From Orbaceae bacterium lpD01 (GTDB taxonomy: Bacteria > Pseudomonadota > Gammaproteobacteria > Enterobacterales > Orbaceae): DNA of 64,000 nt. Below are positions 48,129 to 57,112 of this stretch, in pieces. The translations under genes and the position numbers were made by a program. Under the pieces are notes generated by a model. It worked only from the letters and a program-made list of their open reading frames with translations, was not told the origin of the DNA and did no database searches. Position 1 is the first letter of the stretch; every line of letters starts with the position of its first letter. Where the stretch lies: assembly GCA_036251705.1 (NCBI GenBank), contig CP133959.1, forward strand, positions 1,551,195 to 1,615,194. The letters run 5' to 3'.

Positions 48129-48767
48129 ATGAGTCAATTAGCCCATAGAATAAAAGCAAGAAGAGAAGAGTTAGGGTTAACCCAAGAGGAAGTCGCTAAA
48201 CAAGTAGGTATCAAACAACAGTCATATCAAGCAATTGAAACCGGTGCAACCAAAAAGCCCCGTTTTTTATATGAAATATCACTGGCTTTAAAATGTGATA
48301 TGAGTTGGCTGTTAAGCGGTAAAACACTCCCGCATTTAACACCAGCTACATTGAAAGCTTGCCAAATCCCATTAATTAATTATGCTCAAGTCCTGCAATG
48401 GGCCGACTATCACATACAAAAAGAATCAATCAAATATGACTATATCCTAGCCTCACTCGAATTATCAGATCGTGCTTTTGCGCTGGAGATAAACGGTGAC
48501 TCCATGGCGCCAGAATTTAGAGAAGGTGATCTGATTATCATTGAACCGGCGATCACACCCAAACCGGGGGAATTCGTTGTAGCCGTTAGCGGAGAGCGAG
48601 AAGCAACCTTTAAAAAGTACCGTGAACTTGAATTTGATGTGCAGAACGAAATACAATTTGAATTAATTCCGCTCAATAATGATTATTTAATCATGAGTAG
48701 CTTAAACCAGTCCATCCGCATTATCGGTACACTAGTTGAACAACGCATTTTCAGGCGAAAAAGATAA
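48129..48767 (+). CDS. CI-like phage repressor lacking the usual cleavage site
   Basis: A 212-residue repressor: XRE helix-turn-helix at 6-62 (L-T-Q-E-E-V-A-K-Q-V-G-I-K-Q-Q-S) and a C-terminal S24/LexA-type domain with Ser125 in G-D-S-M-A-P-E-F and Lys162/163 in T-F-K-K-Y. In related repressors the linker reads P-L-I-S-W-V-Q-A-G-E-W with cleavage at Ala-Gly; here it is P-L-I-N-Y-A-Q-V-L-Q-W, so V88-L89 replaces Ala-Gly. The repressor may therefore not self-cleave in the SOS response. ATG with AAGGAG upstream. It faces the cro-like gene across three operators. Confidence 0.9.
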   Translation: MSQLAHRIKARREELGLTQEEVAKQVGIKQQSYQAIETGATKKPRFLYEISLALKCDMSWLLSGKTLPHLTPATLKACQIPLINYAQVLQWADYHIQKESIKYDYILASLELSDRAFALEINGDSMAPEFREGDLIIIEPAITPKPGEFVVAVSGEREATFKKYRELEFDVQNEIQFELIPLNNDYLIMSSLNQSIRIIGTLVEQRIFRRKR

Positions 48768-48949
48768 TCCCTTATCTCTGTCCTTTTACTGATAAAAATC
48801 GCTTAATGAAGGAGACGCAGTTCAGTGCGCCTCACCTAGTTTCAGCCTTATCGCAATAAAAAATAGCCACGTTATGCTAAAGGTAATCTACTTTTGATTG
48901 ATATCAATTCACAAAACTTTAACTACACACAATCAATACTGGAGTACGC

Positions 48950-49939
48950 TTATTTACCCGCACCAATCCACATTGAAATTTGTCCCTGACTATCCTGAGT
49001 GGGAATATTAAAACGCATTAAATCTTCACCGATGACAAAAGCACCGTTGTAGTGATTTTGCACAATACCGGCAATATTACTGACAGTTACGTCACCATTT
49101 AAGCCGATATGGCTCAATATCACTAATTTAGGTCTAGCTTGATTAAATACTTGTGCGGCATCCTCTGGCGCTGAGAGATGAGCGGCGATCGCTTTATAAC
49201 CAGGATTAGCTTTTAATAGTTCTGGGGAAGTCATTGACACAGAATGAATCAGGATATCAGCACCGGTCGCTTGTTTGACCACTTCTGGGCTATAACGAGT
49301 ATCACCAGAAATGACCACCACATGATCCCGATAAACAATGCGGTAGCCATAAGAAGGTTTGATTTTATCACCATGATCGTTGTTAAAACTATAAATTTTT
49401 ACGCCGTCCTTATCATAAACTAAACCTGGCAAGCAGTCATGAGCATCAATCATCACACCATCAAGTGGCGTCTGTTCATCTTGCTGACGAGTAGCAATAT
49501 CGCTAGCGTAAGCTTGTTCCAATCCCGTAGCAAAGGCTTTCACACCAGTTGGTCCATATAGTTGTAAAGGTAATTTACGGCTACCGTAAGCGGGTTGTAA
49601 CCAGCCAATTAGCCAAAAATCAGGAAAGCCGATGATGTGATCAGAATGAAAGTGTGTCAGAAAAAAAGCATCAATACGCCCTAATGGAATACCAAGTTGC
49701 CAAAGACGTGCGCTCGCATTGCGGCCAAAATCAAAAATAAATTTCTGATTGCCCGCTTCAATCAAGGTACTATTACCAGCACGATTAATCTGCGGCACGG
49801 GTGTACCAGTACCGAGCAGTGTGACACGAAACAGCGCTGTGCTACTCGCCGGCTCACTTTGAGCCCATAACAGTGAACTCCAAAAACTGAGCCCACACAA
49901 AAGACATGCTGCAATAAATTGTCCTACTTTTAGTTTCAT
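48950..49939 (-). CDS. Exported metallo-beta-lactamase-fold hydrolase
   Basis: A 329-residue protein with a signal peptide (A-A-C-L-L-C-G-L-S-F-W-S-S-L-L-W-A-Q), hence periplasmic. The metal motif T-H-F-H-S-D-H is at about 95-101, with a further His/Asp set in V-V-I-S-G-D-T-R and a late L-S-H-I-G. L-L-G-T-G-T-P and the overall layout resemble RNase Z-like/arylsulfatase-like MBL hydrolases. Periplasmic members are often annotated as arylsulfatases or phosphodiesterases; the substrate is unknown. A long palindrome 50 bases upstream may control it. Confidence 0.88.
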   Translation of the reverse strand: MKLKVGQFIAACLLCGLSFWSSLLWAQSEPASSTALFRVTLLGTGTPVPQINRAGNSTLIEAGNQKFIFDFGRNASARLWQLGIPLGRIDAFFLTHFHSDHIIGFPDFWLIGWLQPAYGSRKLPLQLYGPTGVKAFATGLEQAYASDIATRQQDEQTPLDGVMIDAHDCLPGLVYDKDGVKIYSFNNDHGDKIKPSYGYRIVYRDHVVVISGDTRYSPEVVKQATGADILIHSVSMTSPELLKANPGYKAIAAHLSAPEDAAQVFNQARPKLVILSHIGLNGDVTVSNIAGIVQNHYNGAFVIGEDLMRFNIPTQDSQGQISMWIGAGK

Positions 49940-50300
49940 GACGCCTCCTTGTCAATCGATGATAGTCAATTGGAACAAACATCCACACGATTACTGATAG
50001 TGTTAGTTAACTATCAGTAATATCGTAATATTTTTATGACAGCAAGTTACTTGCAAACGTGAATATACTGTTCTCCTCATGCTGCTAATAAAATGCGTCA
50101 TACCACTGCGTTTATCGCCTAAATGCGTTTTATCATGGAGGGGTTAAAAAATAATCAACGTTATAGGATAAGCTCACTATTTTTTAAACCTAAGACGAAA
50201 ACGATCGGCTGACTGTAAAATCAGTTGACTAAAAAGTGATAGCATCGCTCACAATAGTTGACTATAATAGTAGGATATTCATCATTTAAAGGTCAATCTT
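49940..50300. other. Divergent intergenic region with a long palindrome
   Basis: Apart from the palindrome at 49990-50021 no feature is clear. The tehB promoter must lie in the right half. Confidence 0.45.
49990..50021. promoter_or_regulatory. Palindromic operator candidate
   Basis: ATTACTGATAGT and ACTATCAGTAAT form a perfect 12-base inverted repeat with an 8-base spacer. It lies 51 bases before the MBL hydrolase start and has no terminator-like T-run, so a dimeric regulator (TetR-like in symmetry) is more likely than a terminator. No regulator gene is adjacent. Confidence 0.6.
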
Positions 50301-51167
50301 ATGTTAGCACAATTAGTCTGTTATAAAACACTGCCAAAATGGCAAGCTGATACCATTCCATCGGCTTTTAAACAACCCCACAATACTCAGGTTGGCACCT
50401 ATGCTCAATTAGTGATTTTGCAAGGTGAAATCGATTTTGCGTTACTCGATGAACAGGGCAATATTACCCATACCTATCATTTTTCAGCCGATCAGCAACC
50501 GCCCCTGATTGCACCGCAGCAGTGGCATAAAATCGTCTCAACCTCAGATGATATCGAGTGCCAGCTAAGCTTTTATTGCCATAAAGAGGATTACTGTGCT
50601 AAAAAATTTGATTTAACACCAACTCATTCCGACGTGATTGAGGCCGCGAAAATAGTGTCGCCCGGTAAAGCGTTAGACTTAGGTTGTGGATCCGGTCGTA
50701 ATTCACTCTACCTAAACTTATTAGGCTTTGATGTCGATGCTGTCGATAAAGCCGAAATGAGTATTGCTAAAGTGAACCAGATGATTAGTCAGGCAGAACT
50801 CAATCATATCCGTGCCAGCGTATATGACATTAATCAGGCCAGTTTAGATGGTCACTATGATCTGATTATTTCAACGGTTGTGATGATGTTTTTACAACCT
50901 GATCGCATACCCAATGTGATAAAAAATATGCAATCGATGACTAAGCCTAACGGCTATAATCTAATTGTCAGCGCGATGTCGACGGCGGATTGTCCATGTC
51001 CGCTGCCCTTCTCTTTTACCTTTAAAGAGAATGAACTGCGTAATTACTACCAAGGCTGGGATATTATCAAATATAACGAAAACCGAGGTGAATTGCATAA
51101 AACTGATATGCATGGTAATCGCATCAAATTACGCTTTGCCACGCTGCTCGCTAAAAAACTCAACTAA
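50301..51167 (+). CDS. tehB: TehB, SAM-dependent tellurite methyltransferase (long form)
   Basis: A 288-residue protein of the Haemophilus-type long TehB. An N-terminal cupin-like domain (about 1-95) precedes a class I methyltransferase domain with motif I A-L-D-L-G-C-G-S-G-R-N-S at about 136-147, V-D-A-V-D-K-A and Y-D-L-I-I-S-T-V-V-M-M-F. It methylates tellurite or related oxyanions using SAM and confers resistance. Starts at ATG with AAGG upstream and ends in a clear terminator, so it is a single-gene unit. Confidence 0.93.
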   Translation: MLAQLVCYKTLPKWQADTIPSAFKQPHNTQVGTYAQLVILQGEIDFALLDEQGNITHTYHFSADQQPPLIAPQQWHKIVSTSDDIECQLSFYCHKEDYCAKKFDLTPTHSDVIEAAKIVSPGKALDLGCGSGRNSLYLNLLGFDVDAVDKAEMSIAKVNQMISQAELNHIRASVYDINQASLDGHYDLIISTVVMMFLQPDRIPNVIKNMQSMTKPNGYNLIVSAMSTADCPCPLPFSFTFKENELRNYYQGWDIIKYNENRGELHKTDMHGNRIKLRFATLLAKKLN

Positions 51168-51188
51168 GCTTGTACCACTTTCATAGTG

Positions 51189-51230
51189 CTAATTCCCCCT
51201 CCAGAATCGATAACGAGGGGGCTTTTTCTT
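51189..51230 (+). terminator. Rho-independent terminator of tehB
   Basis: CCCCCTC / GAGGGGG stem followed by CTTTTTCTT, about 25 bases after the tehB stop. Confidence 0.85.
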
Positions 51231-51261
51231 ACTTTCAGGCAGATTCGATACGCATTGGCCA

Positions 51262-52864
51262 CTAAAAATCCCAGTTAACACCCATATTCACACCATGCTC
51301 GACAAAGTGATCGCGCCAAAAACTGCGATAGCCCACAGTCATCGCCAGATTGTGATGGTTAAATACGAGAGTCGATTGTCAAAGTGCACCATCTCGCGAG
51401 ACCGGAACACTGTTCATGCTAAACGAGCGGGTGATATTCTGATTAAAAGAGAGCGTGGCGGTCTGCGCCACATCGCCATACTGGTGTACCCAGGCGATCT
51501 CATTTTGTAAACTTATCTGAATGGCAAGATTGAGTGACTAGGTTAAATCCGCGCGTAGACCCTGGGTTGAAATCCAGCGATGATCAGACTGTGCTAGCGC
51601 CTGCCCGGATTCAATTTCGGTGGTTGCCAGCACCTCGCGACGCTGCGCCGCAGTTAAATAGGGAAAACGAATGGCAATTAAGGCTTCAGCACCGATAGGC
51701 ACAACCGGGGCTAAATTGGTCGGTCCGATCGGCGATAATCCATAAGTTAAACGCCACAGATAGTCAGCCCGCTCCTGAGCAGACGTTTGGTTAGTTTGAT
51801 TAGTTGGGGTATGATCTTGCGCGGCGCACTGTGCTATCTTAGCCTGACATTCTCGTACCAATAGCCCGTTAAGATCTTCTTTAGCGGCTAACATCAGCTG
51901 CTGAAAATCGCCAGTGGTTTGCATCTGCTGGCCAAATAGCCCATTAATTTGTTGATTGAGATAATCTGGGTTATTATTCAGAATCTGCGCTAAGATATAA
52001 GTGGTCATAATGCGTGCTCCTATCACATCTAAAGCATAATGAACATCTAAGGTGACCCGGCTATTACCATATTCGGCCCCTCGGAGCATGAATGCTTGAT
52101 ATTTCTCAGGCAGTAACTGCGCAAACAGTAAGGTACTGGCAAAGCCAAATACCGAGTGACCGCAGGGAAAAGCGGCATTACCCTGAACGGTCGGCAAGAT
52201 TTTGCTGGCGCTATCGGTTTTATCGCCAAAAAAAATCATCGGCAATAAAACTGTCAACCTGATCGGGTGCAACCTGCACCGGCCTGGAGTTACCAATGGT
52301 ATTTTTATGTTCCGTTGAAGGATGATAGGCATTATCATAAACATTAAACTGCCCCTTATCAGGTAGACGAATGCCTGTCGCCTGATGGTCGATCTGGCCG
52401 TCAACACTGCCATTGGCAAAGTAATTTTTGGCAAAACTAGCATCGACCTGAATCAATGTATTCACTTGTGAAAAGAGCGCTGCGACATGGGGAGAAAAGG
52501 TTTGCGCGGCGTAGCTAGTCGGATTAATGGTATTATGGGCGGCATAAATTCGATATCGGGTTGGACCTAGTGCATCGGCCACTAACAGCTCATTATCCAT
52601 CGATCCGATTAAAGCACCAATCGTATTATCCGATATCGCTTTGGCGCGCTGAGCATCGGTCGACTGATGATTGGTGGCTAAAGAAACAGCCAGATTTTGT
52701 TGTAAAACAGCTTGGCCTGCTTGATTGCTATTAAGGACACTAAACGGTGTGATTAATTCTGTGGCTTTAATCGTGCGGTTCTCTAAGGATAAACTGTAGG
52801 ATGATAAGCCTAACATCCACACCCCAATAATCCATTTCATCGAACAATGTGATCGCATATGCAC
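51262..52864 (-). pseudogene. PAP2 acid phosphatase-autotransporter fusion, degraded
   Basis: The 5' part (52864-52220) has a signal peptide (K-W-I-I-G-V-W-M-L-G) and an N-terminal domain. After a frameshift near 52240 the PAP2 phosphatase core follows: A-F-P-C-G-H-S-V-F-G-F-A and S-R-V-T-L-D-V-H-Y-A-L-D-V, the signature motifs of class A-like acid phosphatases. After a stop at 51538 the frame resumes with S-L-Q-N-E-I-A-W-V-H-Q-Y, T-A-T-L-S-F-N-Q-N and ends V-N-M-G-V-N-W-D-F: the last strands of an autotransporter barrel with the terminal Phe. Most of the barrel is deleted and another stop lies near 51380. Confidence 0.82.
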
Positions 52865-52868
52865 TCCT

Positions 52869-53012
52869 TTGCATTGTTTATCTTTTTCATCAATAGAATG
52901 AATAAGTTAGCAAGCAATTGTGACAAGACGATGAAACTTAAACAGATTATTTTTCAGTGCATCATTGATGATATGCCATATCAATCGGGTGGATTGATAT
53001 GGTTTTTTAGCA
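52869..53012 (+). ncRNA. Possible small RNA ending in an orphan terminator
   Basis: CCATATCAATC / GATTGATATGG is a perfect 11-base stem followed by TTTTTT (52976-53008) on the plus strand, yet no plus-strand gene precedes it. Weak -35 (TTGCAT, 52869) and -10 (TAGAAT, 52894) boxes with a 19-base spacer lie upstream. A transcript of about 105 bases is possible. The terminator is convincing; the RNA is inference. Confidence 0.35.
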
Positions 53013-53116
53013 AAAAGATGGCTCAATCATCTCGCTTGACGGCGTCCACCGCTGCCACCACGCGATGACGACAAAAGACAAAAATATACCAGCACTATCG
53101 TACTGGCACATTCAAA

Positions 53117-54070
53117 TTAGCAACTGAAACGCGCTAACTGATCGAGCGAGGTATGCAGCGTCTCATTTTGTCTGAAGGTCGCCAATAGATGCTCAACCGT
53201 CGCTCTCACCCGCGGCGCAACTAAAACGCGATGAGGATACTGGATCACCATTTCATAACTACCGGCATCATGCTGATCAAACAGGACGATCTTTAAATCG
53301 CCCCGCATCAGCGCAGGCAGAGCGTGTTGAATACTGACCTGAGCAATACCGGCATGCAAACAAGCGGCTTGCACTAACGCCTCAGGCGCGGATAAACTCA
53401 GTATTGCCGTGCTAGGATCTAAGGTAATTACACGACCATCAGGTTGTTTAAAATGCCAGGGAGAGACTTTTCCACCTAAAAAACGGCGGATAATCAGTTT
53501 ATGTTGCTTAAGATCCTGCGGTGTTTTGGGTATGCCTTGTTTGGCCAAATAAGCCGGTGAAGCAACTAAGATCATACTCAGATCGCAAACATGCCGGGAG
53601 ATTAATGAGGAGTCGACAATCCGCCCACCACGAATGACCAGATCATAACCATCCTGAACAAGATCAATTAACCTATCATCCATATCGACCTCAATCGATA
53701 ATGTCGGATAACGTGCTAATAGTGGCGGAATAGCCAGCAATAAAAAGTCTCGGCCAAATGCACTACTGGTCGAGATTCTCACATGACCACAAATTTCGGT
53801 TTTTTGTGCAGCGACTGTGTCGGTTGCTGTTTCCAGCGCAGTTAGGGCGATGCGAGCCTGTTTTAGAAAGGCTTCACCCTCTTCGGTCAGATTGAGTTTC
53901 CGGGTGGTTCTGTTCATTAAACGCAGGCCGAGCACCTGTTCTAAACTGGCAACATTCTTACTCACGGCCGCTGAACTAATACCTAATGAGGCGGCCGCTT
54001 TGGTAAAACTCCCCGCATTTGCTGCCTCAACAAAAGAGAGAATGGCTCGTACGCGCTGTGATAAATCCAT
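53117..54070 (-). CDS. LysR-type transcriptional regulator
   Basis: A 317-residue regulator of normal length. The winged HTH is at 1-65 (F-T-K-A-A-A-S-L-G-I-S-S-A-A-V-S-K-N-V-A-S-L-E), followed by a linker helix and a two-lobed effector-binding domain (V-R-I-S-T-S-S-A-F-G-R, D-L-V-I-R-G-G). It belongs to the DsdC/AaeR-like subgroup that usually controls a divergent enzyme gene. Here the divergent genes are a frameshifted DUF1330 protein and an NAD(P)H oxidoreductase. Spaced TTATTAATAA palindromes in the shared upstream region are likely its binding sites. Confidence 0.93.
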   Translation of the reverse strand: MDLSQRVRAILSFVEAANAGSFTKAAASLGISSAAVSKNVASLEQVLGLRLMNRTTRKLNLTEEGEAFLKQARIALTALETATDTVAAQKTEICGHVRISTSSAFGRDFLLLAIPPLLARYPTLSIEVDMDDRLIDLVQDGYDLVIRGGRIVDSSLISRHVCDLSMILVASPAYLAKQGIPKTPQDLKQHKLIIRRFLGGKVSPWHFKQPDGRVITLDPSTAILSLSAPEALVQAACLHAGIAQVSIQHALPALMRGDLKIVLFDQHDAGSYEMVIQYPHRVLVAPRVRATVEHLLATFRQNETLHTSLDQLARFSC

Positions 54071-54112
54071 CTATTTACCTCTAAAACCGCCTAATTGATA
54101 GCTGATTATAGC

Positions 54113-54173
54113 TTATTAATAACTTTAAGTTAATTATTAATAAACTATAACACCTATTAAAGTTATTAATTAA
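54113..54173. promoter_or_regulatory. Repeated palindromes, probable LysR binding sites
   Basis: TTATTAATAA occurs at 54113-54122 and 54134-54143 (21-base period), and TTATTAATTAA at 54163-54173. They lie 43-100 bases upstream of the lysR start. LysR regulators typically bind such AT-rich dyads in the divergent promoter region. Confidence 0.5.
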
Positions 54174-54285
54174 ATTAGGCATAATAGCGCATCTCAACTA
54201 GCTGCCCAACATCATCCATACTGTTTGAGTCGATCAGCATGCAATAGGCCATCTCATTAAACTAGTCAAAAATAGGAAATCTTTT

Positions 54286-54586
54286 ATGCCAAAGCCTGCT
54301 TATGTTATTTTTGAGGTAAAAATATATGACCTTCTTATAATAAAACCCTATCTGGAACAGGCTAAAGCTAGCTTTGAAGCCTTCGGGGGGTAAATGTATT
54401 GTTCATACTGATCAGGTGGTGACATTAGAAGGTAATGTACCTGCATTAGATACTATGGTGATATTACAATTTGACAGTCAGGAACAAGCCCAAAAATGGT
54501 ATGACTCACCAGCATATCAAGCTATTATTGGCTACCGAAAACAAGCGGCTGAGAGTCGTGGTTATTTAGTAGAAGGCGTCTCTTGA
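54286..54586 (+). pseudogene. DUF1330 family protein, frameshifted at a G-run
   Basis: From ATG 54286 (M-P-K-P-A-Y-V-I-F-E-V) the frame runs to A-S-F-E-A-F-G-G-stop. At a run of six G (54385-54390) a one-base shift opens the rest: K-C-I-V-H-T-D, V-T-L-E-G, V-I-L-Q-F-D-S and W-Y-D-S-P-A-Y-Q-A-I-I-G-Y-R, the hallmark C-terminus of DUF1330 (dimeric alpha-beta barrel, about 97 residues). The single lesion at a homopolymer may be sequencing error or slippage. Function of the family is unclear. Confidence 0.75.
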
Positions 54587-54634
54587 TCCTCGCCTAAATA
54601 AAAAGCACCTAAAATTAAAGACAAGGAATAAAAT

Positions 54635-55162
54635 ATGAAAACGCTGGTTATCACCTCTCACCCTTATCCGGCACAGTCACGTGTCATTAAAGCCTTACAG
54701 CAAACAGCCGAAGCAACCGATAATATTACCGTGCGAAATTTAGAATCATTATATGGGCACAATACCAATCAGTTTGATATTGAGGCAGAGAAACGGGCCT
54801 ATGCTGATATCGATCGCGTGATCTTTCTCTTCCCCATCCACTGGTTTAATGTGACGCCGATGCTCAAAGCCTATTTAAATGAAGTTTGGCAGTATGGTTG
54901 GGCATTTGGTCCTCACGGCACAGCGCTACAAGGTAAAGAGATGCTGGTTGTCACAACAACCGGCGCCACAGAACATACCTATTCAGCTGACGGGCTGACC
55001 CATAGCACCATTGATGAGGTACTCACACCGATGCGAGCCACTGCCAGTTATGTCGGCATGACCTATTCAACGCCACTGGTCTTTTTTGGCGTTGTCGATG
55101 CCGATGAGAAGACCATCAAGCAGTATCAAAAAACGTTCAGCAAACGTTTACAACAGGCGTAA
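54635..55162 (+). CDS. NAD(P)H-dependent flavodoxin-fold oxidoreductase
   Basis: A 175-residue quinone reductase-like protein (Flavodoxin_2 family, as KefG/MdaB). V-I-T-S-H-P-Y-P-A-Q-S-R-V is the FMN phosphate loop, F-L-F-P-I-H-W-F-N-V-T-P-M-L-K the second flavin segment, and V-V-T-T-T-G-A-T-E the third. It likely reduces quinones or nitro compounds by two-electron transfer. ATG with AAGGAA upstream; 48 bases after the DUF1330 gene, so both may be controlled by the divergent LysR. Confidence 0.9.
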   Translation: MKTLVITSHPYPAQSRVIKALQQTAEATDNITVRNLESLYGHNTNQFDIEAEKRAYADIDRVIFLFPIHWFNVTPMLKAYLNEVWQYGWAFGPHGTALQGKEMLVVTTTGATEHTYSADGLTHSTIDEVLTPMRATASYVGMTYSTPLVFFGVVDADEKTIKQYQKTFSKRLQQA

Positions 55163-55371
55163 CATCCATTCACGGCGCTGCAGGGGTCCCCTCAACCTTT
55201 GTGGCGCCTGAATCATCGGCATGACGTTACCGATTAATCGACCCAGACACCTCATCTCGTTCATCCCGCTAAAATAGACCGCCGACAGCGCAAAAGTATA
55301 AAAATGCCACAATAAAATCTTTACTCGTTGTCAATCGTCAATTATGGCATAATGTGCACCTAATCACATTT

Positions 55372-55407
55372 TGACCACCTTATTGCTTATTAGGGTGGTT
55401 TTTCTAT
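55372..55407 (+). terminator. Hairpin terminator or attenuator directly before ybiT
   Basis: ACCACC / GGTGGT stem followed by TTTTTCT ends about 18 bases before the ybiT start. It is about 210 bases past the upstream gene. Because a promoter-like CATAAT (55348-55353) lies before it, the hairpin may sit in the ybiT leader and act as an attenuator, as in several ABC-F genes. Confidence 0.6.
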
Positions 55408-55423
55408 TTTGAGAGTAAATTGA

Positions 55424-57016
55424 GTGTTAAGTACAAACAACATCACAATGCAATTCGGCAGTAAGCCGTTATTTGAGAATATTTCCGTCAAGTTTGGCGG
55501 TGGCAATCGCTATGGTCTGATTGGCGCTAATGGTAGCGGCAAAACGACCTTTATGAAAATTCTAGGCGGCGATTTAGTGCCAACATCAGGCAATGTAGCC
55601 TTAGATCCGCATGAACGTTTAGGTAAATTACGCCAGGACCAATTTGCCTTTGAGCAGTATAGTGTCTTAGATACCGTTATCATGGGTCACAATGAGCTTT
55701 GGCAAGTCAAAGAGGAGCGCGATCGGATCTACGCACTGGCCGAAATGACGGAAGAGGATGGCTATAAAGTGGCCGATCTCGAAGTACAATATGCTGAAAT
55801 GGATGGTTATAGTGCAGAATCGCGTGCCGGCGAATTACTCCTTGGCGTGGGTATTCCCATTGAGCAGCACTACGGTCCGATGAGTGAAATTGCACCAGGC
55901 TGGAAATTACGTGTGCTATTGGCTCAAGCCCTCTTCTCGAATCCGGATATTCTATTGCTCGATGAGCCCACCAATAACCTGGATATCGATACCATTCGTT
56001 GGTTAGAGCAAGTATTAAATGAACGTGAAAGTACCATGATCATTATTTCCCATGACCGTCATTTTTTAAACATGGTCTGTACCCATACCGCAGATATGGA
56101 TTATGGTGAATTACGCATCTATCCAGGTAACTATGACGACTATATGACGGCCGCCACCCAAGCCAGAGAACGTTTATTAGCCGATAATGCCAAGAAAAAA
56201 GCACAAATCAGCGAACTACAATCGTTTGTTAGCCGCTTTAGTGCCAATGCGTCTAAATCGAAACAGGCAACCTCACGTGCAAGACAGATCGAAAAAATTC
56301 AGCTGGAAGAGGTCAAAGCCTCTAGCCGCCAGAATCCGTTTATTCGCTTCGATCAGAATAAGAAACTCTATCGAAATGCACTGGTCGTTCAGGATTTAGC
56401 CAAAGGCTTCGATAATGGTCCATTATTCACAAAACTCAATTTAATGATCGAAGTCGGCGAGAAAGTGGCGATTTTAGGGACCAATGGTATCGGTAAATCG
56501 ACGCTACTCAAAACCTTGATGGGTGAAATAGCACCGGATCAAGGAGAGATTAAATGGTCTGAAAATGCCAATATTGGCTATTATGCGCAGGATCATGAGT
56601 ATGAGTTCGAACAGGATTTAAATGTCTTTGACTGGATGAGTCAATGGAAACAGCCTAATGATGATGAACAAGCGGTACGCAGTATTCTTGGTCGTTTGCT
56701 GTTCTCACAAGATGATATTAAAAAGCGGGTTAAAGTGTTGTCAGGTGGTGAAAAAGGCCGTATGTTGTTTGGTAAGTTGATGATGCAGCGTCCCAATATC
56801 ATCGTCATGGATGAACCGACCAACCATTTAGATATGGAGTCAATTGAGTCACTCAATATGGCGCTGGAGCTCTATGAAGGCACCCTCTTCTTTGTGTCGC
56901 ATGACCGTGAATTTGTGAGTTCACTCGCAACGCGCGTCATTGAAATCATGCCGGAAAAAATCATCGATTATACGGGTAATTACGAAGAGTATTTGCGTAG
57001 CCGTGGTATCGATTAA
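55424..57016 (+). CDS. ybiT: YbiT, ABC-F translation factor
   Basis: A 530-residue protein, the same size as E. coli YbiT. Two ABC ATPase domains: Walker A G-A-N-G-S-G-K-T and G-T-N-G-I-G-K-S, signatures [10 protein letters not shown] (the degenerate form typical of YbiT) and L-S-G-G-E-K-G-R, Walker [12 protein letters not shown] and [11 protein letters not shown]. The P-site interaction linker is the basic Lys/Arg/Gln-rich stretch at about 245-310. No membrane segments: ABC-F proteins bind ribosomes and relieve stalls. Start is GTG 55424. Confidence 0.95.
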   Translation: MLSTNNITMQFGSKPLFENISVKFGGGNRYGLIGANGSGKTTFMKILGGDLVPTSGNVALDPHERLGKLRQDQFAFEQYSVLDTVIMGHNELWQVKEERDRIYALAEMTEEDGYKVADLEVQYAEMDGYSAESRAGELLLGVGIPIEQHYGPMSEIAPGWKLRVLLAQALFSNPDILLLDEPTNNLDIDTIRWLEQVLNERESTMIIISHDRHFLNMVCTHTADMDYGELRIYPGNYDDYMTAATQARERLLADNAKKKAQISELQSFVSRFSANASKSKQATSRARQIEKIQLEEVKASSRQNPFIRFDQNKKLYRNALVVQDLAKGFDNGPLFTKLNLMIEVGEKVAILGTNGIGKSTLLKTLMGEIAPDQGEIKWSENANIGYYAQDHEYEFEQDLNVFDWMSQWKQPNDDEQAVRSILGRLLFSQDDIKKRVKVLSGGEKGRMLFGKLMMQRPNIIVMDEPTNHLDMESIESLNMALELYEGTLFFVSHDREFVSSLATRVIEIMPEKIIDYTGNYEEYLRSRGID

Positions 57017-57037
57017 TCACTTCGTCCCCTAAATAAT

Positions 57038-57071
57038 AACGGCGCAACTTAATTTGCGCCGTTTTTTCTCA
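57038..57071 (+). terminator. Rho-independent terminator of ybiT
   Basis: ACGGCGCAA / TTGCGCCGT stem followed by TTTTTTCT, 22 bases after the stop. Confidence 0.9.
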
Positions 57072-57112
57072 TCAGACTATCACCGACTCTTCACGATGAC
57101 CGGCTAACCCCA

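Noticed and set aside
46565-48767. Complete prophage
   Set aside because: No integrase, capsid, tail, terminase or replication genes are present; only a regulatory module and a peptidase remain.
48800-48835. Hairpin after the cI-like gene as terminator
   Set aside because: The imperfect inverted repeat has no T-run, so it is not supported as a terminator.
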